Source: an uncultured Roseburia sp.
GTDB lineage: Bacteria > Bacillota > Clostridia > Lachnospirales > Lachnospiraceae
Assembly (NCBI GenBank): GCA_910584215.1
Contig: CAJTYI010000019.1
Span: 1 to 40,241, forward strand
Length of the DNA: 40,241 bases
Direction of reading: 5' to 3'
A program made the translations under genes and the position numbers. Under the pieces are notes generated by a model. The model saw only the letters and a program-made list of their open reading frames with translations. It did no database searches and was not told where the DNA came from. The stretch's first letter is position 1. Each line of letters opens with the position of its first letter. Positions 33,035-40,241 of the stretch are shown in pieces.

Positions 33035-35572
33035 ATGTCAATATTTAAATGTAAAATGTGCGGCGGCACACTGGAATTTGCTGACGGTGATACAATTGCT
33101 GTCTGCGATAGCTGCGGTTCGAGGCAGACGCTGCCAAGGCTCGATGACGAGCGGCGGGCCAATCTCTACGACCGGGCAAACCATTTCAGACGCAACGACG
33201 AGTTTGACCGGGCGATGGGCATCTATGAGCAGATCTTAAACGAGGACGGCACCGACGCCGAGGCGTACTGGTCGATCGTGCTCTGCCGTTATGGTATCGA
33301 GTATGTGGAGGACCCGGCGACACACAGGCGTGTGCCGACGGTAAACCGGACGCAGTTTACGTCCATTTTTGACGACGACAACTACCAGTCCGCCATCCGT
33401 TACGCCGACGGCGCGCAGCGCGAAGTTTATCAGGAAGAAGCGCAGGCCATCAACGAGATACAAAAAGGTATCCTGGCGATCTCGGAGCAGGAGGAGCCGT
33501 TTGACGTCTTTATTTGCTACAAGGAGACGGACAACGGAGGCAGGAGGACGCAAGACAGCGTGCTCGCCAACGATTTGTATCACGAGCTGACGGAGGAGGG
33601 GTTTAAGGTCTTTTTCTCCCGCATCACGCTCGAGGATAAGCTCGGCACGGCCTACGAGCCCTACATCTTTGCGGCGCTCAACTCGGCCAGGGTGATGGTG
33701 GTGATTGGGACGAGGCCCGAATACTACAATGCCGTCTGGGTCAAAAACGAGTGGAGCCGCTATCTGGCGCTGATTAAAGGCGGAGCGAAGAAGGTACTGA
33801 TTCCGGCTTACCGCGATATGGACCCTTACGATCTGCCGGAGGAGTTTTCGCATTTGCAGGCGCAGGATATGGCAAAGCTTGGGTTTATGCAGGATTTGAT
33901 ACGCGGGATTAAAAAAATTGCGGCGGACGGTGCGGCGGAGCCAACGGGGGAGCGGACGGCGGCGACAGGGGCCGTGAGTGCGCCTACTGCGCCGCTTTTG
34001 CGGCGTGCTTTCTTGTTTCTCGAGGATCGCAGATGGGAGGAGGCAGACGAGTATTGTGAAAAAGTGCTCGACCAGGACCCGGAATGTGCCAGGGCTTATA
34101 TCGGTAAGCTGATGGCCGAATTGCACGTCACGAAACAGGAGGCGCTTGCGGAGGAGGAAGAGTCCTACGCACATCTTGACAACTACTGCAAAGCGTTCCG
34201 CTTTGCAGATGAGGCGTTAAAGGCCGTGCTTAACGACTACATAGGCACAGTCAATACCCGTATGGAAAACAACCGTATGGAAGCGATTTATGTGGATGCG
34301 GTCAGAAAAATGGAGTCTGCGAAAAATGAGCAGAGCTGTGAGACGGCGGCGCATCTATTTGGAAGGATACCGGAATATAAAGATGCTGTCGAATTGAGGG
34401 AGCATTGCCTGGAACGGGCGGAGAACTGCCGCAAGAACAGGATTTACGAAAATGCCCAAAACGAAATGAACGGCGGCAGGGCGGGAAGTTATGAGTCAGC
34501 GATCAGACATTTGCAGACGATAGCCGGCTGGAAAGATGCCGACGAATTGTTGCGGCTCTGCCAGGTAAAGCTTGCGGAGGCGAAAGAACGGGAAGAGGCC
34601 GAACGCCTTGCGGCAATAAAGCGTGCAAAGCGCAGGAAGGGTATTTTTAAGGGTATTTTTATAGCAGTTATCTTGTTTGCTGTAGCGGGAACCGCGCTTT
34701 TGCTCACAAAGAAATATTATTTAGGACCGGAAAAGAATTACCAGTCCGCGCTTGCGGTAATGGAAGCAGGGAATTATACAGAGGCATACAACTTGTTTGT
34801 CGAATTGGAGGGATATAAGGACAGTGTGATGATGCTTGACGAAAGTATGTATCGGTTGGCGTTACGGGATATCGAAGAGCAAAATTATTTAAATGCTTAT
34901 AATCGTTTGCAAGAGTTGGGCGACTACAAAGATGGGGCGGCAAAGTGTGATGAAATTAAAACAGCTGCCTATCAGGAAATGCTGGAAACAGTAAAAGTTG
35001 GTGAAGAAATCTATTATGGGGTATATGAGCAGGACGGGAATGAGCTGAATGGCAAAGAAATTATAAAGTGGCTTGTGCTCGCCAGAGAAGAGAATAGATT
35101 TTTGGTGATCAGCAAAGACTGTCTCGACACACAGCCTTATCACAATACATATTGCAATATATCATGGGAAACATGTAGTTTACGTGGGTGGTTGAACGAG
35201 ACATTTCTTGAGGAAGCGTTTGATGATGATGAACGGGCAAGGATTGTGCCCACAATAGTTTCTAATCCGAATAATTTGGAGTATGCTACCCGTGGCGGCA
35301 ATGACACATCGGACAGCGTGTTTTTACTGAGTTCGAATGAATATTTGACTTTTAGTGTAGATGTGCCGGCGATTCCTACGACATATGCGAAAGCGCGAGG
35401 GGCTTCCATGGACGGAGAAGGTAGGTGCGTTTGGTGGATACGGTCGCCAGGCCGGTATAAAGATATGGCTATGTGCGTTAGGCGAGACGGTGGGATGGAT
35501 GATCGGGGCAATAGAGTTAATAATGAAAACACAGCAGTCCGCCCTGCCATGTGGATTGACCTTGGAGATTAA
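33035..35572 (+). CDS. Membrane-spanning TIR protein: zinc ribbon, TPR, TIR, TM, DUF6273-like
   Basis: An 845-residue protein. Residues 1-35 form a zinc ribbon (Cys6, Cys9, Cys24, Cys27). Helical TPR-like sequence follows, then a TIR domain at about 155-290, starting FDVFICYKETD (Asp157). Glu208 in AYEPYIF aligns by position with the catalytic Glu of TIR NADases, and WVKNEW closes the domain. Helical repeats with YKDA/WKDA turns (about 300-530) precede a basic stretch and one transmembrane helix (about 538-562). Two further YKD repeats follow, then a C-terminal domain (about 655-845) with SLRGWLN, WWIRSPG and AVRPAMWI signatures of DUF6273. Positive-inside charge suggests TIR cytosolic and DUF6273 external. 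ATG 33035 follows GGAGG by 4 bases. NADase activity is inferred, not shown. Confidence 0.88.
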   Translation: MSIFKCKMCGGTLEFADGDTIAVCDSCGSRQTLPRLDDERRANLYDRANHFRRNDEFDRAMGIYEQILNEDGTDAEAYWSIVLCRYGIEYVEDPATHRRVPTVNRTQFTSIFDDDNYQSAIRYADGAQREVYQEEAQAINEIQKGILAISEQEEPFDVFICYKETDNGGRRTQDSVLANDLYHELTEEGFKVFFSRITLEDKLGTAYEPYIFAALNSARVMVVIGTRPEYYNAVWVKNEWSRYLALIKGGAKKVLIPAYRDMDPYDLPEEFSHLQAQDMAKLGFMQDLIRGIKKIAADGAAEPTGERTAATGAVSAPTAPLLRRAFLFLEDRRWEEADEYCEKVLDQDPECARAYIGKLMAELHVTKQEALAEEEESYAHLDNYCKAFRFADEALKAVLNDYIGTVNTRMENNRMEAIYVDAVRKMESAKNEQSCETAAHLFGRIPEYKDAVELREHCLERAENCRKNRIYENAQNEMNGGRAGSYESAIRHLQTIAGWKDADELLRLCQVKLAEAKEREEAERLAAIKRAKRRKGIFKGIFIAVILFAVAGTALLLTKKYYLGPEKNYQSALAVMEAGNYTEAYNLFVELEGYKDSVMMLDESMYRLALRDIEEQNYLNAYNRLQELGDYKDGAAKCDEIKTAAYQEMLETVKVGEEIYYGVYEQDGNELNGKEIIKWLVLAREENRFLVISKDCLDTQPYHNTYCNISWETCSLRGWLNETFLEEAFDDDERARIVPTIVSNPNNLEYATRGGNDTSDSVFLLSSNEYLTFSVDVPAIPTTYAKARGASMDGEGRCVWWIRSPGRYKDMAMCVRRDGGMDDRGNRVNNENTAVRPAMWIDLGD

Positions 35573-35642
35573 CAGAGAGAGGAAGATTTAGAAATGCTGC
35601 GTGTCCCCAAAACGGCGGCGCGCATGTTGCGTCAGGAGAAAA

Positions 35643-36178
35643 ATGTCAATATTTAAATGCAAAATGTGCGGCGGCACACTGGAATTTGCCGCCGGTGATA
35701 TGGTTGCCGTCTGCGATAGCTGCGGTTCGAGGCAGACGCTGCCAAGGCTCGATGACGAGCGGCGGGTGAATCTTTACGACCGGGCGAACCATTTCAGACG
35801 CAACGACGAGTTTGACCGGGCGATGGGCATTTATGAGCAGATTATAAACGAGGATGGCACTGACGCGGAGGCGTGAGCCATATATATTTGCGGCGCTCAA
35901 TTCGGCCAGGGTGATGGTGGTGATCGGGACGAGGCCCGAATACTACAATGCCGTCTGGGTCAAAAACGAGTGGAGCCGCTATCTGGCGTTAATCAAAGGC
36001 GGGGCGAAGAAGGTACTGATTCCGGCTTACCGGGATATGGACCTTTATGACCTGCCGGAGGAGTTTTCGCATTTGCAAGCGCAGGAAAGTAATTTCTGTC
36101 TTTGCCACCGTTTTCATGATACTTGTGATATTGGCCGCGGTGGTGTTCGCAGTGGTGTTTGGTTTTACTTTTGTGTGA
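35643..36178 (+). pseudogene. Broken second copy of the TIR gene with foreign membrane tail
   Basis: Bases 35643-35873 repeat the start of the neighbouring TIR gene (33035-33265) nearly exactly, including the ribosome site, zinc ribbon and first TPR. About 390 bases are then missing. The copy resumes at GAGCC, matching 33656 onward, in another frame, so translation stops at TGA 35874. The second piece continues to GCGCAGGA (about 36086) and homology ends. Another change of frame gives 29 hydrophobic residues and a stop at 36178. The deletions remove the TIR catalytic start and everything after the TIR domain, so it cannot make the same product. High nucleotide identity indicates a recent duplication or recombination between paralogues. 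Confidence 0.85.
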
Positions 36179-36189
36179 TTTTACTATAA

Positions 36190-36401
36190 CAATGGTATAT
36201 TTTCATGTAATGGTGTGAGAAAGTTTTCTGGATTTTTGCAGACAATTGTGGTAAGATACAACATGTCCAAAGACCGGAGCCGATGATACCGCGGTCGCGG
36301 TGTTTGCAGTTTTCGCCTTAGCAGATCGATGGTCTGCATCAAAGTCGGTACAGGGCGTCGGCGTTTAGGATGAGACAGAAATGATACATGGAGAGTAAGA
36401 C
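36190..36401 (+). other. Intergenic leader before the GAF-GGDEF gene
   Basis: These 212 bases have no gene. A short hairpin is possible at GCAGA...TCTGC near 36330-36345, and a GC-rich stretch with ACCGCGGT near 36288. TAAGAT (36252-36257) could be a -10 box, but no good -35 is present. I could not match it to a c-di-GMP riboswitch consensus. Confidence 0.3.
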
Positions 36402-37856
36402 ATGGAAGAGAAGAGGCACAGTGTAAAGACACTGGAGCGGCAATTGGAAATACAGGAGACATTGGTTAAATGCATCAATACACTGCACGGCACAGAGGAT
36501 GTGGGCAGAGCCATACAGGAACTGCTGTCGATTATCGCACAATATCACGCGGCAGACCGCGCGTATATATTTGAGCTGGATCGGGAAAATCATGTGGTGG
36601 ATAACACATATGAATGGTGCAGGGAGGGTGTGGAGGCGGAAATAGACCATTTGCAGCGCGTCGATATTTCTGTGATCGACCGCTGGCTGCCCTATTTTGA
36701 GCGCGAGGGAGAGTTTTATATCACATCGCTGTCCGGTGAAGTGGACCGGGCATCCGAGGAATACCGTATGCTAAAAGAGCAGGGGATAGACAGCCTTATG
36801 GCTGCTCCTCTCTATGTAAAGGGCGAATTGATGGGATTTTTGGGTGTGGATAATCCAAGGGAAAACACAGATACGCTGCTGCTTATGCGTTCTGTTGCGG
36901 CTTTTGTGGTGAATGATATTCAAAAACGTATTACGGAAGAACAGCAGATCATCGGCGCGCTGGCAGGTATCTATATTTCCATGTATCTTTTGAATATTTC
37001 AGAAGACACCTACCATGAGATTAAAAGCACGACACAGATCAAACAGCTCGTGGGCAGGCGGGGGACATCCGTCTACCAAAATATGGAAAAAGTAATGCGT
37101 CACTTGTGCGCGGATGAATATGTGGAAGAGATTCTTACATTTATGGATGTCCACACATTGGAGGAACGCATGCGTGGAAATGCAAGTATCAGCCGTGAGT
37201 TTGTGGGCAGGGTATCCGGCTGGTGCAGAGTCAGTTTTATACGTGTTGTGGAAGATGGAGAATATTTAGATAAAGTGATCTGCGCGGTGCAGGAAATCAC
37301 AGCGGAGAAAGAGCGTGAGCTGGCATATCAGCAGGCAATCCGCGAGGCGGTAGAGAACCAAACCGATGCTATGACCGGCATCAGCAACCGCGGAGGCGGT
37401 GAACAGAAGATCAGTGAGTATCTGGAACATGGAACGGGAGGTATGTTCTGCCTGATGGATGTCGATAAGTTTAAGTTGGTGAACGATACCTTTGGACATG
37501 CGGTCGGCGATAAAGTCTTAAAAGAATTGGCTCAGACAATGAAAGAATCGTTTGACGACACAGATGTGGTGCTGCGAATCGGCGGGGACGAGTTTGCCGT
37601 CTATGCGCCGGGAGTTGCGGATGAGAGTGCGGGCGGGGAGAAGTTAGAACGTTTTTTCGCCTCGGTCGATGCGATTGTGATACCGGAGCTTAGAGAATGG
37701 AAGATATCTGTGAGCCTTGGAGCGGTGCTCTGTGACGGTCATAATGAGGATATGTTTGACGAGCTTTACCAGAAAGCGGACGCGGCAATGTATGTTTGCA
37801 AGAAAAATAAAGGAAAAATGTATGGTTTTTATCACGGGGACTTTGCGCGGACGTAA
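36402..37856 (+). CDS. GAF-GGDEF diguanylate cyclase
   Basis: A 484-residue protein. An N-terminal helix leads to a GAF domain (about 20-175, with MAAPLYVKGELMGFLGVDNPR typical of the fold). A PAS-like middle region (about 185-305) precedes a linker helix and a GGDEF domain with GGDEF at 394-398 and the DVDKFKLVND metal-binding segment. The residues where an RxxD inhibitory site would sit read DDTD, so feedback through that site is unlikely. No EAL domain is present, so it should only make c-di-GMP. It follows the broken TIR copy and lies 30 bases before the YqeG-type gene. Confidence 0.93.
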   Translation: MEEKRHSVKTLERQLEIQETLVKCINTLHGTEDVGRAIQELLSIIAQYHAADRAYIFELDRENHVVDNTYEWCREGVEAEIDHLQRVDISVIDRWLPYFEREGEFYITSLSGEVDRASEEYRMLKEQGIDSLMAAPLYVKGELMGFLGVDNPRENTDTLLLMRSVAAFVVNDIQKRITEEQQIIGALAGIYISMYLLNISEDTYHEIKSTTQIKQLVGRRGTSVYQNMEKVMRHLCADEYVEEILTFMDVHTLEERMRGNASISREFVGRVSGWCRVSFIRVVEDGEYLDKVICAVQEITAEKERELAYQQAIREAVENQTDAMTGISNRGGGEQKISEYLEHGTGGMFCLMDVDKFKLVNDTFGHAVGDKVLKELAQTMKESFDDTDVVLRIGGDEFAVYAPGVADESAGGEKLERFFASVDAIVIPELREWKISVSLGAVLCDGHNEDMFDELYQKADAAMYVCKKNKGKMYGFYHGDFART

Positions 37857-37886
37857 TCTGCAAACTGTTCCAGAAATGAGGAGACG

Positions 37887-38381
37887 ATGCTGGAGAGATT
37901 TTTTCCGGGGGAATATCTGGATTCTACCTACGACATAGATTTTGAACGCCTGTATGGGGAAGGATACCGGGGGCTGTTGTTTGATATCGACAATACACTC
38001 GTGCCGCACGGCGCGCCGGCTGACGAACGGGCCATAAAGTTGTTTGACCGTTTAAGGGCGATCGGCTATCAGTGTATGTTTCTTTCCAACAACAAGGAGC
38101 CAAGAGTGAAGCTGTTTGCGGAGCAAGTGGGGTATCCTTATATCTATAAGGCGGGAAAACCAAAGATATTAAACTACAAAAAGGCCATGGAGCATATGGG
38201 ATTGACGCAGGAAAACACGATATTTGTGGGAGACCAGATCTTTACCGACATATATGGCGCCAATCGCGCAGGAATCCGCACGATTCTGGTAAAACCGATT
38301 CATCCGAAAGAGGAGATTCAGATCGTGCTTAAACGCTATTTGGAGAAAATTGTGCTGCATTGTTACCGCAAGAGTAAGTAG
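37887..38381 (+). CDS. YqeG-family HAD phosphatase
   Basis: A 164-residue HAD-superfamily (subclass IIIA) hydrolase of the YqeG type, related to phosphatidylglycerophosphatase and polynucleotide phosphatases. Motif I is DIDNTLVP with Asp33 and Asp35. Motif II is LSNNKE, a Lys occurs in AGKPK, and motif IV is VGDQIFTDI. No cap domain is present. GAGGAG precedes the ATG closely. Probably cotranscribed with the GGDEF gene upstream. Its stop codon touches the intergenic inverted repeat that follows. In vivo substrate unknown. Confidence 0.9.
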   Translation: MLERFFPGEYLDSTYDIDFERLYGEGYRGLLFDIDNTLVPHGAPADERAIKLFDRLRAIGYQCMFLSNNKEPRVKLFAEQVGYPYIYKAGKPKILNYKKAMEHMGLTQENTIFVGDQIFTDIYGANRAGIRTILVKPIHPKEEIQIVLKRYLEKIVLHCYRKSK

Positions 38382-38478
38382 CGTGAAAAGTACTTGTAAG
38401 GCTCATGCCAGAGGGCATTTCGCCAACAAGTACTAAGTTTCACGCCGAAAAACGCCCCAATAGGCGTTTTTCGGCGTG
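38381..38478 (+). repeat. Compound inverted repeat with two mutually exclusive hairpins
   Basis: Hairpin A pairs GCGTGAAAAGTACTTGT (38381-38397) with ACAAGTACT-AAG-TTTCACGC (38426-38445): 17 bp with a 3-base bulge. An inner ATGCC/GGCAT stem lies in its loop. Hairpin B pairs 38441-38456 with 38463-38478: 16 perfect bp and a 6-base loop. The shared CACGC (38441-38445) means both cannot fully form at once. The inner part of B (AACGCC/GGCGTT plus T run) resembles a terminator for yqeG on either strand. Confidence 0.85.
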
Positions 38479-38516
38479 ATTTGAGATTCCGCAAAGCAAA
38501 ATCATGGGGGGGTAGT

Positions 38517-38577
38517 GCGTAAAGTAGTTCTAAGACTTATTTCGGAGGGCATTGGCGTGAAACAAGTTTGCGCCCCC
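38517..38577 (+). repeat. Degenerate second copy of the intergenic repeat
   Basis: GCGTAAAGTAGTTCTAAG..., then TCGGAGGGCATT and GCGTGAAACAAGTTTGCGCC, follow the order and spacing of the repeat at 38381-38445 (GCGTGAAAAGTACTTGTAAG..., AGAGGGCATT). The palindromic pairing is mostly lost. It suggests a dispersed element that has decayed here. Confidence 0.5.
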
Positions 38578-38580
38578 AAA

Positions 38581-38603
38581 TGCACAAATTTTTGCACAAA
38601 TTT
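38581..38603 (+). repeat. Tandem TGCACAAATTT pair upstream of rpiB
   Basis: TGCACAAATTT occurs at 38581-38591 and 38593-38603, a 12-base period close to one helical turn, 40 bases before rpiB. It could be a paired regulator site; no clear promoter is visible around it. Confidence 0.6.
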
Positions 38604-38644
38604 AGGATTGAAACGTGTCGCAAAGCGGCAGAATGGAGGTTTGT

Positions 38645-39091
38645 ATGAGGATTGCAGTCGCAAATGATCACGCGGCGGTGGAATTAAAGTCCAAGATCGC
38701 GTCATACTTAAAAGAGTTGGGACACGAGGTAGTAAATTACGGTACGGACGAGACAAAAAGTTGTGATTACCCGGTCTACGGTGAAAAAGTGGGGCGGGCC
38801 GTGGCGGCCGGCGAAGTCGACTGCGGCGTGCTGATCTGCGGGACAGGTGTAGGGATTTCCATCGCGGCCAACAAAGTGAGGGGGGTGCGCGCTGCGGTTT
38901 GTTCCGACACTGCGACTGCCCGGCTGGTGAAGCAGCACAATAACGCCAACATCATTGCGTTTGGCGCGCGCATTGTGGGGGAGGAGCTGGCGAAAGATAT
39001 TGTAAAAGCCTATCTGGACGCTGAGTTTATGGGGGACAGACACAGTAAACGCGTGGATATGATTCATGAAATCGAGATGCGCCGTCAGTAG
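38645..39091 (+). CDS. rpiB: Ribose 5-phosphate isomerase B
   Basis: A 148-residue RpiB/LacAB-family isomerase. It has His9 in the NDHA motif, catalytic Cys65 in CGTGVG, and His98 in QHNN, matching the ring-opening and proton-transfer residues of RpiB. It interconverts ribose and ribulose 5-phosphates and complements rpe elsewhere in the window. ATG 38645 follows GGAGG (38635-38639) at 5 bases; the frame runs open upstream to 38615 without a site. Likely monocistronic, since efp has its own promoter. Confidence 0.95.
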   Translation: MRIAVANDHAAVELKSKIASYLKELGHEVVNYGTDETKSCDYPVYGEKVGRAVAAGEVDCGVLICGTGVGISIAANKVRGVRAAVCSDTATARLVKQHNNANIIAFGARIVGEELAKDIVKAYLDAEFMGDRHSKRVDMIHEIEMRRQ

Positions 39092-39125
39092 TGAGAAGAT
39101 CTTTGTTTTTCTGCAAAGAAATAAC

Positions 39126-39154
39126 TTGAAATATGTCAATATTTATTATACAAT
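39126..39154 (+). promoter_or_regulatory. Sigma-A promoter of efp
   Basis: TTGAAA (39126-39131), a 17-base spacer and TACAAT (39149-39154), in AT-rich sequence. The predicted start near 39161 leaves a leader of about 45 bases containing the AAGGAGGA site. Confidence 0.75.
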
Positions 39155-39206
39155 AGAAAAACGAGAGAGCCCAAATATCGGGACATATGTTTAAGGAGGA
39201 AATTAC

Positions 39207-39764
39207 ATGATTTCAGCAGGCGATTTCAGAAATGGTGTCACCATCGAGTTAGAGGGTAACATTTTTCAGATTATTGAATTCCAGCACGTGAAACCGGGAA
39301 AAGGCGCAGCGTTTGTCAGAACAAAGTTAAAAAATATTAAGAGCGGCGGCGTTGTAGAGAAGACATTCCGGCCGACGGAGAAATGCCCGACTGCACATAT
39401 CGATAGAAAAGATTACACCTATCTGTACGCGGATGGTGATCTTTACAATTTTATGGATGCAGAGACCTATGAGCAGATCGCGTTATCTAAAGACGATATC
39501 GGCGATGCGCTCAAGTTTGTGAAAGAGAACGAGATGGTTAAGATGTGCTCCCACAATGGCAGTGTATTCGCAGTAGAGCCGCCGTTGTTCGTCGAGTTAA
39601 AGATTACGGAGACAGAGCCTGGATTTAAGGGTGATACCGCTACCGGTGCCACCAAGCCGGCGATTGTAGAGACCGGTGCCACCGTGTATGTGCCGCTGTT
39701 TGTGGAGCAGGAGGATACGATCAAGATTGATACCCGTACCGGAGAATATCTCTCTCGCGTATAG
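39207..39764 (+). CDS. efp: Translation elongation factor P
   Basis: A 185-residue EF-P that relieves ribosome stalling at polyproline stretches. Domain I carries Lys32 at the tip of the PGKGAAF loop, the position modified in other species. Two OB domains follow, ending in the DTRTGEYLSRV signature. AAGGAGGA precedes the ATG. It has its own promoter and the 39884 terminator. No EF-P modification gene is in the window. Confidence 0.97.
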   Translation: MISAGDFRNGVTIELEGNIFQIIEFQHVKPGKGAAFVRTKLKNIKSGGVVEKTFRPTEKCPTAHIDRKDYTYLYADGDLYNFMDAETYEQIALSKDDIGDALKFVKENEMVKMCSHNGSVFAVEPPLFVELKITETEPGFKGDTATGATKPAIVETGATVYVPLFVEQEDTIKIDTRTGEYLSRV

Positions 39765-39883
39765 TTGGTCTGTTAGGCGTATATGGCATAAATGCTTTAT
39801 GGAATGTGGCAAGTATGAATTTTACCAAGCTAAGCAAATAAAGGAATCATATGGACAGGCTGAGTCTGTATTGAATTTACATG

Positions 39884-39931
39884 AAAGGATATCGCATACT
39901 GGATGGTGGCGATATCCTTTTGTGGTTTTTT
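39884..39931 (+). terminator. Terminator between efp and the convergent flippase gene
   Basis: AAAGGATATCGC (39884-39895) pairs perfectly with GCGATATCCTTT (39909-39920) over 12 bp around a 13-base loop. T-rich sequence follows, including six T at 39926-39931. The stem is symmetrical enough to serve both convergent genes. Bases 39765-39883 hold no recognisable gene. Confidence 0.8.
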
Positions 39932-39942
39932 GTAACTACAAT

Positions 39943-40241
39943 TTACTTCTCCTTTCCCAGCATCCGGTACAGTATCACGACCGTGAGCAGCGAGGTGATG
40001 ATCTGGCTTGCCAAAAGCCCGATCAGATAGCTGCGGATACCGTAGACGGGTAGGGCGAACAGCACAAACACGATGCGGATGCCGCAGGCTATGAGACTTA
40101 GCATAAACGTGACGCCGGGGTGTCCGAGTCCGTGCAGGATGCTGTTTAGGGTGGCGCTAAGATAGAGGAACGGGCAAATCCATCCCAGCGTAATGATAAA
40201 GGTGCCGGAGAGGGAGTTACTAAACAGCAGGTTGCCAATCC
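39943..40241 (-). CDS. C-terminal end of a SpoVB/MATE-type flippase, truncated by window edge
   Basis: The minus strand is open from the window edge to TAA at 39945-39943, giving about 98 residues. They contain three hydrophobic segments: an ITLGWICPFLYL helix, a LIACGIRIVFVLFALPVYGI helix and a LLASQIITSLLTVVIL helix ending in MLGKEK. The ICPFLYLSATLNSILHGLG pattern is typical of the last helices of SpoVB-like polysaccharide/lipid flippases of the MOP superfamily. The start and most of the protein lie outside the window. Substrate and symbol cannot be set from this fragment. Confidence 0.8.
   Translation of the reverse strand, partial: IGNLLFSNSLSGTFIITLGWICPFLYLSATLNSILHGLGHPGVTFMLSLIACGIRIVFVLFALPVYGIRSYLIGLLASQIITSLLTVVILYRMLGKEK

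Noticed and set aside
31033..36178. Thoeris, CBASS or other named defence system
   Set aside because: No ThsA-like SIR2/SLOG protein, cyclase or CapV-type effector is encoded nearby. Only the TIR domain is shared, so the set is reported as an unassigned candidate.
36190..36401. c-di-GMP riboswitch before the GAF-GGDEF gene
   Set aside because: I could not find the conserved core or paired stems of GEMM-type riboswitches; only a short hairpin is visible.
39676..40053. Open frame from within efp to past its terminator
   Set aside because: It is out of frame with efp, crosses a 12-bp terminator and overlaps the minus-strand flippase gene.
1..40241. CRISPR array, insertion sequence, integrase or attachment sites
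   Set aside because: No regularly spaced repeats, transposase or integrase motifs were seen. The repeats found are small and local.

Overview
The window looks like chromosome from a Lachnospiraceae-type member of the Clostridia (Bacillota). The evidence is AGGAGG-type ribosome binding sites, sigma-A promoters, a class A RNase P RNA, a pyrBI operon with a zinc regulatory subunit, dgt-dnaG-rpoD-trmK order, and the conserved priA-def-fmt-rsmB-rlmN-prpC-prkC-rsgA-rpe-thiN block known from Bacillota. The genus cannot be named from sequence alone. Most of the window is housekeeping. The accessory part is about 31.0-36.4 kb.

Layout. 1-1460: 3' part of a PAS-GGDEF-EAL c-di-GMP protein. 1580-3670: EF-G-like GTPase with its own promoter and terminator. 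3852-4139: two leucine tRNAs behind a near-consensus promoter. 4275-10862: dgt, dnaG, rpoD, trmK and a TGS/ThrRS-like/uridine-kinase fusion, probably one operon for replication, transcription and tRNA modification. 10958-11349: rnpB. 11374-12438: a lone, degenerate PilT-like ATPase. 12656-14607: small zinc-ribbon membrane protein, DUF5685-type protein and a J-domain protein. 14604-16554 (minus): pyrI, pyrB and a CmpB-type membrane protein. 16731-28770: a perfect consensus promoter followed by a 12-gene run (priA to thiN) covering replication restart, formylmethionine metabolism, rRNA modification, Ser/Thr signalling and ribosome assembly. It ends at a strong hairpin. 28918-30899: ychF, a PRC-barrel protein and nrdR.

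31033-36178 is the most unusual part. It has three tightly spaced genes: an SPFH protein with three zinc ribbons, a four-helix membrane protein, and an 845-residue protein with zinc ribbon, TPR-like repeats, TIR domain, one membrane helix and a DUF6273-like C-terminal domain. The TIR domain keeps a Glu where TIR NADases have their catalytic Glu. Charge distribution places TIR inside and the C-terminal domain outside, which is a receptor-like layout. A broken second copy of the TIR gene follows, with two deletions and the membrane tail of a third gene attached.

36402-39764: GAF-GGDEF protein, YqeG-type phosphatase, an intergenic repeat with overlapping alternative hairpins, rpiB and efp. The window ends inside a SpoVB/MATE-type flippase gene on the minus strand. 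No CRISPR array, intact insertion sequence, integrase or attachment site was seen.
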